From: an uncultured Bacteroidota bacterium
GTDB lineage: Bacteria; Bacteroidota; Bacteroidia; Chitinophagales; Chitinophagaceae
DNA: 64,000 bases
Assembly (NCBI GenBank): GCA_903906365.1
Contig: CAIVKC010000030.1
Coordinates: 21,670 to 85,669, forward strand
Direction of reading: 5' to 3'
Positions 25,433-35,181 of the stretch are shown here, piece by piece. Position numbers and translations under genes: made by a program. The notes beneath the pieces are model-generated. The model was not told where the DNA came from and ran no database searches. It saw nothing but the letters and a program-made list of their open reading frames with translations. Every line of letters starts with the position of its first letter. Within the stretch, counting starts at the first letter, position 1.

Positions 25433-26002
25433 TTAGTTACTGGTGACGGCCTGCGGCCAGGATTTGGCAGGTTCAGCCAGACGGATGGTTACCGCAATAT
25501 GGGAGCTGTAGCCATCCCTTTTTAAACCAAGTACCTCCTCGTAATGAACAACATCGGGCTGCCTGTTCACGCTGAGGACCGCGCCCGCATCCCTGGCCGA
25601 GGCATTGAGAATCGCCAGGGCCTGGTCGGCCTGCCTGGATGACCAGCTGCCGCCCTCTTTCCTATGCAGGATTTCCTCCACGTGCCGGCGGTAATTGGCC
25701 AGGGAATGACCCGACCCTTTTTTGGAAGACCTTATCTGGGAGATGAATTCATCAATATGCTTAGCCGTGATCACCGGCCTGATGGCAATGACCACCAGGT
25801 GGACGGGCTGCCTGCCCGGGGCCAAAACCGGGTCTTCATTGAGCAGCTCCGAACGGAGGAAGGGGTCCCTGACCTCCAGGATCCGGAAGGGATGAAGCCC
25901 GTAAGACCTGGCGAAGATCCGCACCGGTTCCAGGATCTGATCTAATGAAGTTGTACGTTGTATACTCAGGCTGCTAAATAGGTTATATGGGGATACGCTC
26001 AT
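25433..26002 (-). CDS. Nitroreductase-family protein with short N-terminus
   Basis: The segment SYGLHPFRILEVRDPFLRSE matches the nitroreductase pattern (SSYGLQPWRFIVV) and the C-terminus YEEVLGLKRDGYSSHIAVTI matches its DELLGLKEKGY motif. NAD(P)H:FMN nitroreductases usually have about 200-220 aa, with an N-terminal R(R/Y)xxxKF arginine that holds FMN. Here the region before SYGLHPF is short (SLSIQRTTSLDQIL) and lacks an obvious equivalent, so flavin binding may be reduced. The start is uncertain: 26002 is used, but in-frame ATGs at 26023 and 26032 and a possible start at 26128 also exist. The protein is therefore divergent and may be losing function. Confidence 0.65.
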   Translation of the reverse strand: MSVSPYNLFSSLSIQRTTSLDQILEPVRIFARSYGLHPFRILEVRDPFLRSELLNEDPVLAPGRQPVHLVVIAIRPVITAKHIDEFISQIRSSKKGSGHSLANYRRHVEEILHRKEGGSWSSRQADQALAILNASARDAGAVLSVNRQPDVVHYEEVLGLKRDGYSSHIAVTIRLAEPAKSWPQAVTSN

Positions 26003-26782
26003 AGATAATGATATTACTGGCATGCGGGGCATGCCGGATTTATAAAAGGAGATAAAAAAAACAATGGAGTCAGGTGCTGCAAAACGCCCTGGGGTCAAAG
26101 AGGCCTCAACAACATCGCGGGGAACCAATAAACAGGGACAAATGGGAATGGCTGTTCATGGCGTAAAAATAGTACCCGCTTATTAATCTACCAAATAAGT
26201 AGACTAATAATTTTTAAAATTTAATAATGCGGCCTTTTTCACCTGGGTTCAAATACCCATGCCAGGGGCTGCTCCCTTAGCCGGTGGCATGGGCTGCCAG
26301 GCTGATAAAGCGACCCAGTGATCAGGGCCTCCTACCAGTACAAATGGCAGCGGCGCAGGCAAGGAGGCCTGGCCTGGTTTTCGGTAGGATCGCATGGCCA
26401 ATCCTGACGGGCGTCCGGTGAAATAAGCAAGCAGGGTTACTTTTTTTTTAGAGGCCTTGCCGTTTGGGCAAAAAATCACCGGGTGACAGTAGGCCATACC
26501 GGCCGGACTTGCAGGAACCATTCCCTGACGTTTTATTTGCTGGCTGGGGGAAGACTACAAAAAATAAGCGGGGAATCCCAAAGGATGGGCCGGGGACAAA
26601 AAAGGCCGGATAGAAATCCAGCCCGAGTTTAAAATCCAATATCCTGTGAAAAACAATTATAATCATTCAAATGGCGTTCCAAGCTTCTTTTGCCTTTGCG
26701 GCCACCCGGGCTGAGCTCCCGGCGTCCCAAAAATTCCCCGCCCTGTGGCTTAAATTTCCGCCCGCAGCCCCATGCTGTTCAT
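26003..26782. other. Intergenic region, no supported gene
   Basis: About 700 bp contain only short, low-support frames (such as a reverse 90-codon frame at 26249-26521 and a reverse 72-codon frame at 26448-26666), none with a recognisable domain. The block around 26185-26230 is strongly AT-rich and probably contains the promoter of the nitroreductase-like gene. The region may be a decayed gene or a former insertion site. Confidence 0.4.
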
Positions 26783-28639
26783 TTACCTGTCCAGGGTCTG
26801 CAGTTGCAGGTCCGGAGAAAACCGCAATTCTGCGGGATCCATCTGCTCCAGGCGGATATTACGACCCAGCACTTCCCCTTGGAGCTGGTTGCCGGAAATA
26901 AGTACCTGCTTGCAACCCTGGAAGCGGAACATCCAATGGCTGGGATGAAAAGGCGTGAAGCGGTGGCTGCGTGTTATGGTGTTGTCCGTGAAACTAAGAC
27001 CCTCCACCGACCGGGCGAAGAGCACCGGATAGTCATAGGGATTGAAATCATTTTGGGTGATGCGGATATTTCGGTGGAAAGGGGCATTGCTGTCCAAAAC
27101 AGGAATCTCCGGTTCAATGGAGATCAGGGCCTCGCAAAACTGGTACATGGAAGTCAGGCAGGCATCCAGGAAATGGTTCCTCTCTATGAGCACATCCTGC
27201 ACCGCACCGGATTCAAACCACTCGTTGGCGTCACCCGCGATCAAAATGGCAGACCCGCTGGATTTAAACGTATTGTCTTCTATCACCACTTTGCCGGGGG
27301 TGGAAATCAAAATGCCCCTGGCCCGGTTTACCGAAAAAAAGCAATGGCTCACCCTCAGATCCGGGGTCCAGGTCAGGTTCTCCAGGGCATCCTTATCCCC
27401 CAGGGAAGCCGGAAGGTCTTCGGAGAATTCCACCAGGAATTCCAGGGTACCCAGGGCCGTGAAACGGCTGACCCTTCCCCGGGCCCTGGTCTGCATGCTG
27501 AGGTGGTTGATAAAGCCGATGCTGTCTCCCGGTCTGGCCCAGGGCAGGCCGGTACTCTGCTCATGCATGAAGCGGCAGCGCAGGAGGCGCGCGGATTTTT
27601 TTTCAATCACCTGCACCGAAGTGCCATGCACATTGATGGGATCATCCATGAGCCCGGCAAAGACGCAGTTTTCCACCAGGATCTTTCCCCGGCAGTTGGA
27701 GAAGTGGCAGCCATCGTCGTGGCCGCTGAATAGCCGGCCCTTGGCAGCATTGGGAACCACTTCCAACCTGTTGAAAGAAAGGTTTTCTGAATACTGGGAG
27801 AGAATACCCAGCCCGGCCGTATGATAGACGCGGATATTTTCCAGCCGGATATCCCGGCTCCCGGTAATAAAGATACCGGCATGGTCCCTTTCGGAATGCC
27901 TGAGGACCAGGATGTTTCCTATGGCGGGCCTGCGCCGGAAAGCAAATGCCAGCCGCACCAGGCCACCGGGCAGTAGGCTCGCGCTGTAGTGCTGCTCAAA
28001 ACCTTCCCCGAAAACACCCTCATCCCCGGTGCGCGTGGCAATCAGGTGGCTTTGCGCTTCAAATTCCATCGCACCCCACCAGGGGCTTTTCCAGCCTTCT
28101 CCCGTGAACAGCAGCTTACCCCCTTCAATGACAAAGGGATAGGACAGGGTATCTATTTTCAGGTCCACATAACCGGCAGCGGTATCGGTGACGAGGGCCT
28201 GGGCCATGAGCGGGAAATCCCAGTCTATGGAAAAATTTTTCAGGGTTACTCCCTGGCTGTTATCGATGGTGAAAGGCTGCATCCTGTCATGGCAGATAAA
28301 GGAAGAACCCTGGGCATCGAGCGTGAGGTCCTTAAAACCTTCCAGCAGGATGGGGCAGCGCTTGGGATTGATGGCGGTGGTATTGGATTCATAATATACT
28401 TTAAGGGCGCTCTTATAGGGGAACAGGTCGTAGCGGCCGGCAGCAAAAATCAGCACGGGGTGCTTTTTTTTCCGGCACAGGTCCAGGGCTTCCCGGATGA
28501 TTACAACCGCATCCTGTCCTTTCAGCCGAGGCGGCTGAACCCGGACGGTATCGCCACCCCCTGCATGGAGGCCAAGGGGAATCAGCAGGATCAAGAGCCA
28601 CCAGGGCCGGTAGTGCAAAGCAGGGTTGAGTGGGTTCAT
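26783..28639 (-). CDS. GH110-type alpha-1,3-galactosidase (right-handed beta-helix)
   Basis: This 618-aa secreted enzyme has a signal segment (RPWWLLILLIPLGLHAGG). A parallel beta-helix is visible through repeats such as DLTLDAQGSSFICHD, GVTLKNFSIDWDFPL and DIRLENIRVYHTAGLG. The GH110 hallmark is FSGHDDGCHFSNCRGKILVE followed by GLMDDPINVHGTSVQVIE, with the paired aspartates D332-D333 expected to be catalytic. GH110 enzymes (GalA/GalB type) release alpha-1,3-linked galactose, for example from blood-group-B-type glycans. The length matches the family. It lies 62 bp downstream of the GH95 gene on the same strand, so the two enzymes probably act on one fucosylated, galactosylated glycan. Confidence 0.85.
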   Translation of the reverse strand: MNPLNPALHYRPWWLLILLIPLGLHAGGGDTVRVQPPRLKGQDAVVIIREALDLCRKKKHPVLIFAAGRYDLFPYKSALKVYYESNTTAINPKRCPILLEGFKDLTLDAQGSSFICHDRMQPFTIDNSQGVTLKNFSIDWDFPLMAQALVTDTAAGYVDLKIDTLSYPFVIEGGKLLFTGEGWKSPWWGAMEFEAQSHLIATRTGDEGVFGEGFEQHYSASLLPGGLVRLAFAFRRRPAIGNILVLRHSERDHAGIFITGSRDIRLENIRVYHTAGLGILSQYSENLSFNRLEVVPNAAKGRLFSGHDDGCHFSNCRGKILVENCVFAGLMDDPINVHGTSVQVIEKKSARLLRCRFMHEQSTGLPWARPGDSIGFINHLSMQTRARGRVSRFTALGTLEFLVEFSEDLPASLGDKDALENLTWTPDLRVSHCFFSVNRARGILISTPGKVVIEDNTFKSSGSAILIAGDANEWFESGAVQDVLIERNHFLDACLTSMYQFCEALISIEPEIPVLDSNAPFHRNIRITQNDFNPYDYPVLFARSVEGLSFTDNTITRSHRFTPFHPSHWMFRFQGCKQVLISGNQLQGEVLGRNIRLEQMDPAELRFSPDLQLQTLDR

Positions 28640-28701
28640 GTGCTGTAAGGTGTTTGGAGGGTATTTTTTTTAAAGGGCCTTACCCGGGGAGCCCGGAGTT
28701 A

Positions 28702-31185
28702 TCAGAAAACAAATACATAACGCCTGCCGGCCGCGGTAGCCAGGTCATATTCATGGATCTCCCGCAGCGCTGGCCCTTTCAGGGAGGCCTTGGGGGAAAC
28801 CAGCGGCTGGCTGATGGCAGCGGTTTCAAAAAAGGGGTTTGGGTTGGCTCCCCGGGCAGCCCGCAGGGGAAACTTTGCGCCGGAAGGGGTCAGCGGCTCA
28901 TAGGACCGGAGCCGGCAATTGCCGCCCAGGGCAGAGTATACCACCAGCCCGGTGAGCTTTCCATCCTTCCAGGTCATATCCAGGGTAAAACCGCCCCGCG
29001 CGCGGATACCTTTGAGCGCGCCGTTTTTCCATCTGTCGGGCAGGGCGGGAAGCAGGTGAATGGCCCCATCATGAGACTGCAGGAGCATTTCCGCAATACC
29101 CGAAGTGCACCCGAAATTTCCGTCAATCTGAAAGGGTGGGTGGGCATCAAAGAGATTGGGATAGGTGCCGCCGCCTTCCTTATTGCTTTCCACGGGACTG
29201 AGCTGGTCGGCGATGAGTTTATAGGCATGGTTGCCGTCCTGCAGCCTGGCCCAACAGTTGACCTTCCAGCCCATGGACCAGCCGGTGGAGACATCCCCGC
29301 GGTAGATCAGGGAATTGGCGGCCGCTTCGAAGAGTTCGGGATGACGGTAGGGGGAAATCAGGTTGCCCGGATACAGACCCCAGAGATGGGATATGTGGCG
29401 GTGCTTGTCAGAGGGATCGTCCCAGTCCTGCATCCATTCCTGCAACTGGCTGTATTGTCCGATCTGCATGGGCGCCAGTCCCTCCAGCCGCTGGCGGAGG
29501 CGCGCGGCAAATACAGTGTCTTTTCCCAGGATGCGGGCCGCCCGGATCGTATGGCTGAACAGGGCAAAAAGCAATTGGTTATCCATGGTAGTGCCTGCCG
29601 AGGTACTGAAACCCTGGTGGGCATTCTCCGGGGAGGCCGAAGGCGACACGATCCACCATCCGGTGGCCGGATCCTTGTAGAGCACGTCCAGAAAAAATGC
29701 ACAGGAACCCTTCATGGCGGGATAGACGGAGGAGAGAAAGGCCCGGTCTCCGTTGAACAGGTATTTTTCCCAGAGGTGCTGACAGAGCCAGGCCCCGCCG
29801 GTCGGCCATACGCCCCAGGGGCCGTCGATGGCCCCGGTCATACGCCACAGGTCGGTATTGTGGTGAAGCACCCAGCCATCTGCACCATACATGATCCTGG
29901 CAGAAGAGCGCCCGCTCACCGAAAGATCTTTAACCATCTGCACCAGCGGTTCATGCATTTCGGTCAGGTTGGTCACCTCGGCCGGCCAGTAATTCATTTC
30001 CGTATTGATATTGTCGGTGTATTTGCTTCCCCAGGGCGGATCGGTGTGGTTATTCCACATCCCCTGCAGATTGGCCGGCTGCCCGCCGGGCTGGGAACAG
30101 GATATGAGCAGGTACCGTCCAAACTGGAAATACAGGCTCACCAGCTGGGGGTCATCCCCGGAGGCAAATTCCCGGATGCGCCGGTCGGTAGGGAGGGAGG
30201 CTGCGGGACTCTCTCCCAGGTCCAGCGATACCCGGTTGAAATATTTCCGGTAGGAACGGACATGATCCTGCAGGGCCCGGTCATAGGGTTTTTTTTCTGC
30301 TGCCACCAGGGTTGCCCGGGCCAGAAAGGCCGGATCGGCGGAGAGATCATGGTAGTTTTTGAAATTGGTGGCCATGGCCAGATAAATGGTAACAGTATCA
30401 GCATGGCTCACGGTGACCGAAGTGTCCGTGCGGGTCAGGATGCCTCCCTGCTTACGTATATCCATATCCGCCTGTACCTTCATCAGGCCGGGGATGCCTT
30501 CGTGGGCAGGCCCGGAAGCAGTTAGTTCCAACCGCCCATTTTCCCCGGACAACACAGACCCCTGCTGTTCGGTGGAAAGTCTTGCCGTGAAACTGATCAT
30601 ACCCGGACGGCTGGCCGTGCAGCGGACGATGATGGCATGGTCGGCAAAGGAGGCGTAGGTTTCCCGGGTATAGGTCACACCGCCGGCGCGGTAGGTGGTC
30701 CGGGACAGCGCCCGGGATATATCGAGTTCCCGGCGCAGGTCACTGTATTGGTCGTGACCTTCAAAGCGCAGGAAGAGGTCTCCCACCGGCTGATAGGGCA
30801 TACCATGTGCACGCAGCGCGACAAAATCCCGCTGTGCCATGTCCTCCGCTTCCTTGTAGCGCCCCTGGGAGATCAGCTCCTGGATGCGGTGCAGGCTGTC
30901 CGGCCCACCGCGGGGATTGGCGTTGTTGTAAGGGCTTCCGGCCCAGAACTCATCGTGGTTGAGCTGCAGATGTTCTTCCCCCGGAATGCCAAAAACCATG
31001 GCGCCGATATGTCCGTTGCCGACAGGCAGCGCCTCTTCCCAGACCTGGGCGGGATGGTCATACCAAAGTACCAGGGGATTGGACAGGCCGGCCGTTGCCG
31101 GCTTTTTTTCCGGCTGGGACCAGCCATTGCCGGGAAGTCCCGCCTGCAGAAAGAGGACGATGGAAAGGAGCAGAATTAATTTCAT
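28702..31185 (-). CDS. GH95 alpha-L-fucosidase (or alpha-L-galactosidase)
   Basis: This 827-aa exported glycoside hydrolase begins after the signal peptide with [20 protein letters not shown] and [11 protein letters not shown], the GH95 start. The catalytic barrel shows [16 protein letters not shown] (conserved Asn pair that activates water), [13 protein letters not shown] with the general acid Glu (about E583), and [17 protein letters not shown] (D688 region). GH95 enzymes invert alpha-1,2-fucose or related L-galactose linkages. The gene precedes GH110 on the same strand with only 62 bp between, making a two-gene operon. The protein has the full family length. Confidence 0.93.
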   Translation of the reverse strand: MKLILLLSIVLFLQAGLPGNGWSQPEKKPATAGLSNPLVLWYDHPAQVWEEALPVGNGHIGAMVFGIPGEEHLQLNHDEFWAGSPYNNANPRGGPDSLHRIQELISQGRYKEAEDMAQRDFVALRAHGMPYQPVGDLFLRFEGHDQYSDLRRELDISRALSRTTYRAGGVTYTRETYASFADHAIIVRCTASRPGMISFTARLSTEQQGSVLSGENGRLELTASGPAHEGIPGLMKVQADMDIRKQGGILTRTDTSVTVSHADTVTIYLAMATNFKNYHDLSADPAFLARATLVAAEKKPYDRALQDHVRSYRKYFNRVSLDLGESPAASLPTDRRIREFASGDDPQLVSLYFQFGRYLLISCSQPGGQPANLQGMWNNHTDPPWGSKYTDNINTEMNYWPAEVTNLTEMHEPLVQMVKDLSVSGRSSARIMYGADGWVLHHNTDLWRMTGAIDGPWGVWPTGGAWLCQHLWEKYLFNGDRAFLSSVYPAMKGSCAFFLDVLYKDPATGWWIVSPSASPENAHQGFSTSAGTTMDNQLLFALFSHTIRAARILGKDTVFAARLRQRLEGLAPMQIGQYSQLQEWMQDWDDPSDKHRHISHLWGLYPGNLISPYRHPELFEAAANSLIYRGDVSTGWSMGWKVNCWARLQDGNHAYKLIADQLSPVESNKEGGGTYPNLFDAHPPFQIDGNFGCTSGIAEMLLQSHDGAIHLLPALPDRWKNGALKGIRARGGFTLDMTWKDGKLTGLVVYSALGGNCRLRSYEPLTPSGAKFPLRAARGANPNPFFETAAISQPLVSPKASLKGPALREIHEYDLATAAGRRYVFVF

Positions 31186-31282
31186 GGAAATGCAAATGGC
31201 CGTAGCCTTTAATTATATGAAAGGATTCCCGAATATAAGCCTTAATTCCATTTCTAGTCCACCCTCAGGCTTACGGGTATCT

Positions 31283-31311
31283 AAAAAAAGGAGCTCCTGG
31301 AAAGGAGCTCC
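31283..31311 (-). terminator. Intrinsic terminator for the reverse-strand PepSY-like gene
   Basis: GGAGCTCC (31290-31297) and GGAGCTCC (31304-31311) pair around a 6-nt loop. Read on the reverse strand they are followed by seven T (A-run 31283-31289). It is located just after the stop of the gene ending at 31358. Confidence 0.85.
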
Positions 31312-31357
31312 GGCATTGATTATGATCACCATGATTGCATGATGACAGCGTTTATGA

Positions 31358-31861
31358 TTAGTTGGTCCATTCCTCCAGTTCTTCGAGGTCCTCGGCAGTG
31401 ACACGAAGGATCTTCAGGGTCTTTCCCCGGCTGATCTGGACCAGGTAAATGGTCTGAAGGCGGTTCATGGTTATTTCCTGAACAAAACTGATCGTGTAGC
31501 CATAATAACTGGTATGGACGGTCTCCCGTATATGGGCGGGCAAATGTTCTTCCTGATATCCTGCCATGGTATAAAGCCAGCTGCCGCCTGCATCATAATA
31601 GGCCCTGCAACCCACCCCGTTCATTTGGAATACGCACATAAATCCCCGGTCTTTCAGCTGTGACCACTGTGCCCCGGAGGCCGAATGGTAGGTGGCAGAA
31701 AAATCACGCAGGGCTTTTGCGCTGATCGCGCCATGCGGGGCCGCAGGTGCATGTCCCGTACTATTGCCTGCGAGGGAGCCGGGGGTGTTTTGCGCAAATG
31801 AAAGTTGGTGTCCGAAGGTCAGGCCGGCTGCCAGGGCAGCGGCGAAAAGTAATTGTTTCAT
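31358..31861 (-). CDS. Secreted PepSY-like (BLIP-like) protein
   Basis: This 167-aa exported protein has a signal peptide (MKQLLFAAALAAGLTFGHQLSFAQ). The mature part has the alternating pattern of PepSY-like domains: LRDFSATYHSASGAQWSQLK, FMCVFQMNGVGCRAYYDAGG, SWLYTMAGY and YGYTISFVQEI, ending in LRVTAEDLEELEEWT. These small domains are common in the Bacteroidota periplasm, are often of unknown function and are sometimes inhibitory. It lies upstream of its own terminator and 42 bp after the reverse-strand gene 31904-32335, which may be co-transcribed. Confidence 0.7.
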   Translation of the reverse strand: MKQLLFAAALAAGLTFGHQLSFAQNTPGSLAGNSTGHAPAAPHGAISAKALRDFSATYHSASGAQWSQLKDRGFMCVFQMNGVGCRAYYDAGGSWLYTMAGYQEEHLPAHIRETVHTSYYGYTISFVQEITMNRLQTIYLVQISRGKTLKILRVTAEDLEELEEWTN

Positions 31862-31903
31862 ACATTTAATTTTATTGGTGAATAACAGGTTGTGGAAAAA
31901 TGG

Positions 31904-32335
31904 TTATAGAACAATGGCGATTCCAAGGGAAACTCCTTTAGATGATACGGGTATATGCCAGAGGCTCGCCTTGTTTTCCGTGCGAAGCAGCAGGACCGCC
32001 CTTCTTTTCAAAACGTATCCCCTGGCCAGCAGCGGGACGCCGGCGGCAAAGGCGCCGACCCCCAGCAGGGTCAGCACAGCATAGCCATCCTCTTTATGGT
32101 TATTATGTAATAAATCCAGATTATTTAAAAAGCCATTGAGCCCGATGGCAAAGCCTGCGACGCCGGTTCCAACCAGTATATAGCCTAAAGGAATCAGGGT
32201 TTCGCTCTTGCGGAGATACATGCTGGAAATTGCCCTGCCTTTGGACATGTTGGGTGGCAGGCTGTCCCTTAATACCTGGGCAGGAAGCATATGGGCTGCG
32301 CAGGAAATAAGAAGAACTAAAATCATTTTTTTCAT
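31904..32335 (-). CDS. Exported membrane protein, unknown function
   Basis: This 143-aa protein has a cleavable-looking N-terminal segment (MKKMILVLLISCAAHMLPAQ). Two further hydrophobic stretches follow: about residues 48-68 (PLGYILVGTGVAGFAIGLNG) and 88-107 (LTLLGVGAFAAGVPLLARG). No family is recognised. The layout resembles small Bacteroidota membrane proteins found near envelope genes. It is co-directional with the PepSY-like gene. Confidence 0.6.
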   Translation of the reverse strand: MKKMILVLLISCAAHMLPAQVLRDSLPPNMSKGRAISSMYLRKSETLIPLGYILVGTGVAGFAIGLNGFLNNLDLLHNNHKEDGYAVLTLLGVGAFAAGVPLLARGYVLKRRAVLLLRTENKASLWHIPVSSKGVSLGIAIVL

Positions 32336-32727
32336 AATAAATTTTTTTTGAGTGATTGTAATTCGTTGTCAGACCAAAAGTAATCGCGGGCCCAGGCGGC
32401 CCCTAATTGATGCATGCCCGTGGTTTAGGGTTTCTGACCGGTTTTGCCAATCGGCTGTATACGGAGGGGCCCTGGCAGTAATAATTGCCCTAGCCTTCCC
32501 TTCCAGGCCGGTTCCTTGGCAACAAATACTTATTTTTCAGGGGGCATTTTGCAGATTTTACCAAAGTGTTCCTGGCCTTTTTTTGATCCAATTCCATAGG
32601 CGCACCTATGGGGTAGGAAATCCGGGAGGCAGGACTTCCTGAAATGCACGCAAGTAACCCGGCGGCGGATTAAAACAATGTATATTTATCATCGCTGCCT
32701 CCAGAGTGGCGGCCTCCTGCTTAAAAA
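32336..32727. other. Divergent intergenic region
   Basis: About 390 bp separate the reverse-strand membrane gene and the forward MFS gene. The region must hold both promoters. One forward frame of 96 codons (32352-32642) has no coding features. No terminator or convincing consensus element is visible. Confidence 0.4.
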
Positions 32728-33921
32728 ATGAATCGCCTGACAAACATTACCAAAACAGTATGGGTCTTATCACTGGTGAGCCTGTTTACCGATACGGCCA
32801 GCGAAATGCTCTATCCGGTCATGCCTGTCTATTTAAAGAGTATTGGTTTTTCGGTGATTTACATCGGCCTGCTGGAAGGAATCGCCGAGGCCACGGCGGG
32901 GCTGAGCAAGGGCTATTTTGGGAAAAGGTCTGACCAGAGCGGTCGCAGGGCGCCCTTTGTGCAGGCGGGCTATGCCCTCAGTGCCCTGTCCAAACCCCTG
33001 CTGGGTTTGTTTACGGCGCCGGTATGGATTTTTGGTGCAAGGACACTGGACCGCCTGGGTAAGGGCATACGCACCGGCGCGCGCGATGCCATCCTATCGG
33101 ACCAGGCCCTTGAGGGAAACAAGGGACGGATATTTGGCTTTCACCGTTCTATGGATACGCTGGGTGCCGTGCTGGGTCCTTCCCTGGCGCTGGTCTACCT
33201 GTATTTTTTTCCTGGCCGCTACAGGCAGCTTTTTTTTATAGCCTTTCTTCCGGGTGTGCTGGCGGTCCTGGCTTCGCTGCTCATCAAAGACAGCAGGGGG
33301 CCACTCACCAAAGCCCCCGGGACAGCCGGTTTTTTTTCCTTTCTGGCCTACCTCCAATCAAGCCCCCCGGCCTACAGGAGGCTGCTGATTGGACTGCTGG
33401 CCTTTGCACTGGTCAACAGCTCGGACGTATTTTTACTGCTCCGGGCCAGGCAGTCGGGACTGAGTGACCTCATGGTGATTGAAATCTATATTTTTTATAA
33501 CATTATATATGCCCTCAGTTCTTTTCCGCTGGGAATACTGGGAGACCGGGCGGGGCTCAGGACGGTCTTTTTACTGGGACTCTCCCTGTTTGCGCTGGTC
33601 TATGCGGCCATGACCCTTGTACACGGACTAACAGGATTTGCCGTCTTGTTTTTGCTCTATGGGATTTATGCCGGCGCCACCGATGGCATCTCCAAGGCAT
33701 GGATCAGCCGCATCAGCGCCCCGGAAGAGACGGCCACGGCCATCGGGACCTATACCGCTTTTCAGAGCATAGCCGCGCTGCTGGCCTCTTTTTTCACCGG
33801 CCTGGTCTGGTACCGCTTTGGCTCGGGAGCAGCCCTGATGATGAGTGCTTGTTTGACCCTGCTGGTCATCGTATACTTTTTGGCGGATCCTTCCTTCCAA
33901 GCGGACCGCAGGGCTCGTTGA
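32728..33921 (+). CDS. MFS transporter
   Basis: This 397-aa protein has twelve predicted hydrophobic segments. The N-terminal half shows SLVSLFTDTASEMLYPVMPV and YIGLLEGIAEATAGLSKGYF. The MFS loop motif is KRSDQSGRRAPF. The segment LDRLGKGIRTGARDAILSD is typical of a Bacteroidota MFS subgroup related to drug or sugar exporters. No substrate can be deduced. It faces the reverse acyltransferase gene, and the two stop codons abut at 33921/33922 with no intergenic space. Confidence 0.9.
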   Translation: MNRLTNITKTVWVLSLVSLFTDTASEMLYPVMPVYLKSIGFSVIYIGLLEGIAEATAGLSKGYFGKRSDQSGRRAPFVQAGYALSALSKPLLGLFTAPVWIFGARTLDRLGKGIRTGARDAILSDQALEGNKGRIFGFHRSMDTLGAVLGPSLALVYLYFFPGRYRQLFFIAFLPGVLAVLASLLIKDSRGPLTKAPGTAGFFSFLAYLQSSPPAYRRLLIGLLAFALVNSSDVFLLLRARQSGLSDLMVIEIYIFYNIIYALSSFPLGILGDRAGLRTVFLLGLSLFALVYAAMTLVHGLTGFAVLFLLYGIYAGATDGISKAWISRISAPEETATAIGTYTAFQSIAALLASFFTGLVWYRFGSGAALMMSACLTLLVIVYFLADPSFQADRRAR

Positions 33922-35046
33922 TTATGCCCAGGCCCTGTTGATATAACGGCGGCAGGGTTTTTCCAGCAGGTAATAGGTAGCAGAAGAAATGCCGATGAGC
34001 AGCAGGACGTACATTCCGCAATACAATAACCCCGGTCCCATGGCTATATTGAGTTTGCCCCTGCCCATGCCCGTTACCCCGGGTAGCCTGAGTCCGTGGG
34101 AAAAGGGAACCTGCAGAAATATCTGCATCAGGTAAATGGAGTAGGAGATATCCCCAAGATACTGCAGGGGGCGCCATCCGCACACCCGGGAGAGCCGGCC
34201 CTGATTGGATGCAAAACCCAGTACCAGTCCGCAGAAGCCCAGCACACATATGGCATCGTTCCATCCACCATGGAGGCAGCACCCTACCAGCAGGGCCATC
34301 AGGAGGCTGAAAACATCCCTGCTGATGATTTTAACCACAGCCGGGAGCCCGTAGAGAATGTACAGGAGCATGCCGGCCATGAAGCCCGCCAGCCCACGCA
34401 GGAAACCATAATCGTAGGTGGTGTTGATGTTATGGGGCACGGCAACGGCAGGATACATGGGGTTTACCCGGGGAAGCAGGTACATAATGGACGCGTAGGC
34501 AGCCACGATCGTCAGGATATAAACCACCACGGTGACCCGGTGCCACCTGGCCAGCAGGTAGACCAGCACGGGAAACAACAGATAGCACCACCATTCGGCG
34601 CTGATGCTCCAGGAAGGGATATTCCAGGTATAGATGGAGTGGATATGCATGGAATGCAGCAGCAGGGTGTTGGTCAGGATAGCTGCCGGGTTTTCCACAC
34701 CCCTGGACTGCAAATCCACCGGAGGCAGGACCATTACCAGTCCGACCAGCAGGATCAGGGAGAAAATATGCAGGGGATAGATGCGGGCAAAACGGGCCAC
34801 CATGAATTCCCGGAAGGTTCCGCCGGCTACCGGGGGTCGGAAACCCTGCCCATAGACATGCATCATGATAAAGCCGCTCATGATGAAAAAAAGATCCACC
34901 ATCAGGTAGCATTTTTCCAGGAACATCGTCTGGGCGGCCGGCACAAAACGCCCGGCCACCATTTCATAATGGAAGATGGCCACCAGCAGGGCCGCCAGCC
35001 CGCGCAACGGGGTGAGGTTGGAGAGGTAAGACACTCTTGGATGCAT
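33922..35046 (-). CDS. Membrane acyltransferase 3 (OafA/YrhL type)
   Basis: This is a 374-aa multi-pass enzyme. The start at 35046 gives MHPRVSYLSNLTPLRGLAAL, which places the RGLAALLVAIFHYEM motif near the N-terminus as the family requires; an upstream extension to 35139 is unlikely. The acyltransferase-3 fold is supported by ten hydrophobic segments, the His of the FHYE segment, and FFIMSGFIMMHVYG. Such enzymes O-acetylate or O-acylate surface polysaccharides or lipids. It shares the reverse orientation with the upstream gene (35182), but 135 bp separate them. Confidence 0.9.
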   Translation of the reverse strand: MHPRVSYLSNLTPLRGLAALLVAIFHYEMVAGRFVPAAQTMFLEKCYLMVDLFFIMSGFIMMHVYGQGFRPPVAGGTFREFMVARFARIYPLHIFSLILLVGLVMVLPPVDLQSRGVENPAAILTNTLLLHSMHIHSIYTWNIPSWSISAEWWCYLLFPVLVYLLARWHRVTVVVYILTIVAAYASIMYLLPRVNPMYPAVAVPHNINTTYDYGFLRGLAGFMAGMLLYILYGLPAVVKIISRDVFSLLMALLVGCCLHGGWNDAICVLGFCGLVLGFASNQGRLSRVCGWRPLQYLGDISYSIYLMQIFLQVPFSHGLRLPGVTGMGRGKLNIAMGPGLLYCGMYVLLLIGISSATYYLLEKPCRRYINRAWA

Positions 35047-35181
35047 GTATGGATCGGGTTGGTTAAACGATGTATGATAAGCCGGCCTGCAAAAAAGAAA
35101 AGGCCCGCCCTTGTTAAAGATATAGAAACCCCCGGCCAACCGGGAGGATTTTTCAGCCCGGCGGCCGGGTCAGGATCTTAA

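Noticed and set aside
26240..26275. tRNA-like T-arm (GGGTTCAAATACCC)
   Set aside because: No matching acceptor stem, anticodon arm or D-arm could be placed around it.
26249..26521. Reverse 90-codon frame in the gap before GH110
   Set aside because: Low-complexity Pro/Ala/Gly translation, no domain and no neighbour logic.
26690..27733. Forward open frame of 347 codons
   Set aside because: Antisense to GH110 with no recognisable motif; the reverse frame carries the conserved catalytic aspartates.
28630..30525. Forward open frame of 631 codons
   Set aside because: It is antisense to the clear GH95 gene (28702-31185, reverse). Its translation is Gly/Pro/Arg-rich with no domain, an effect of GC-rich antisense sequence.
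34096..35181. Forward open frame of 361 codons
   Set aside because: Antisense to the acyltransferase-3 gene; the His/Gln-rich translation has no membrane segments or family.
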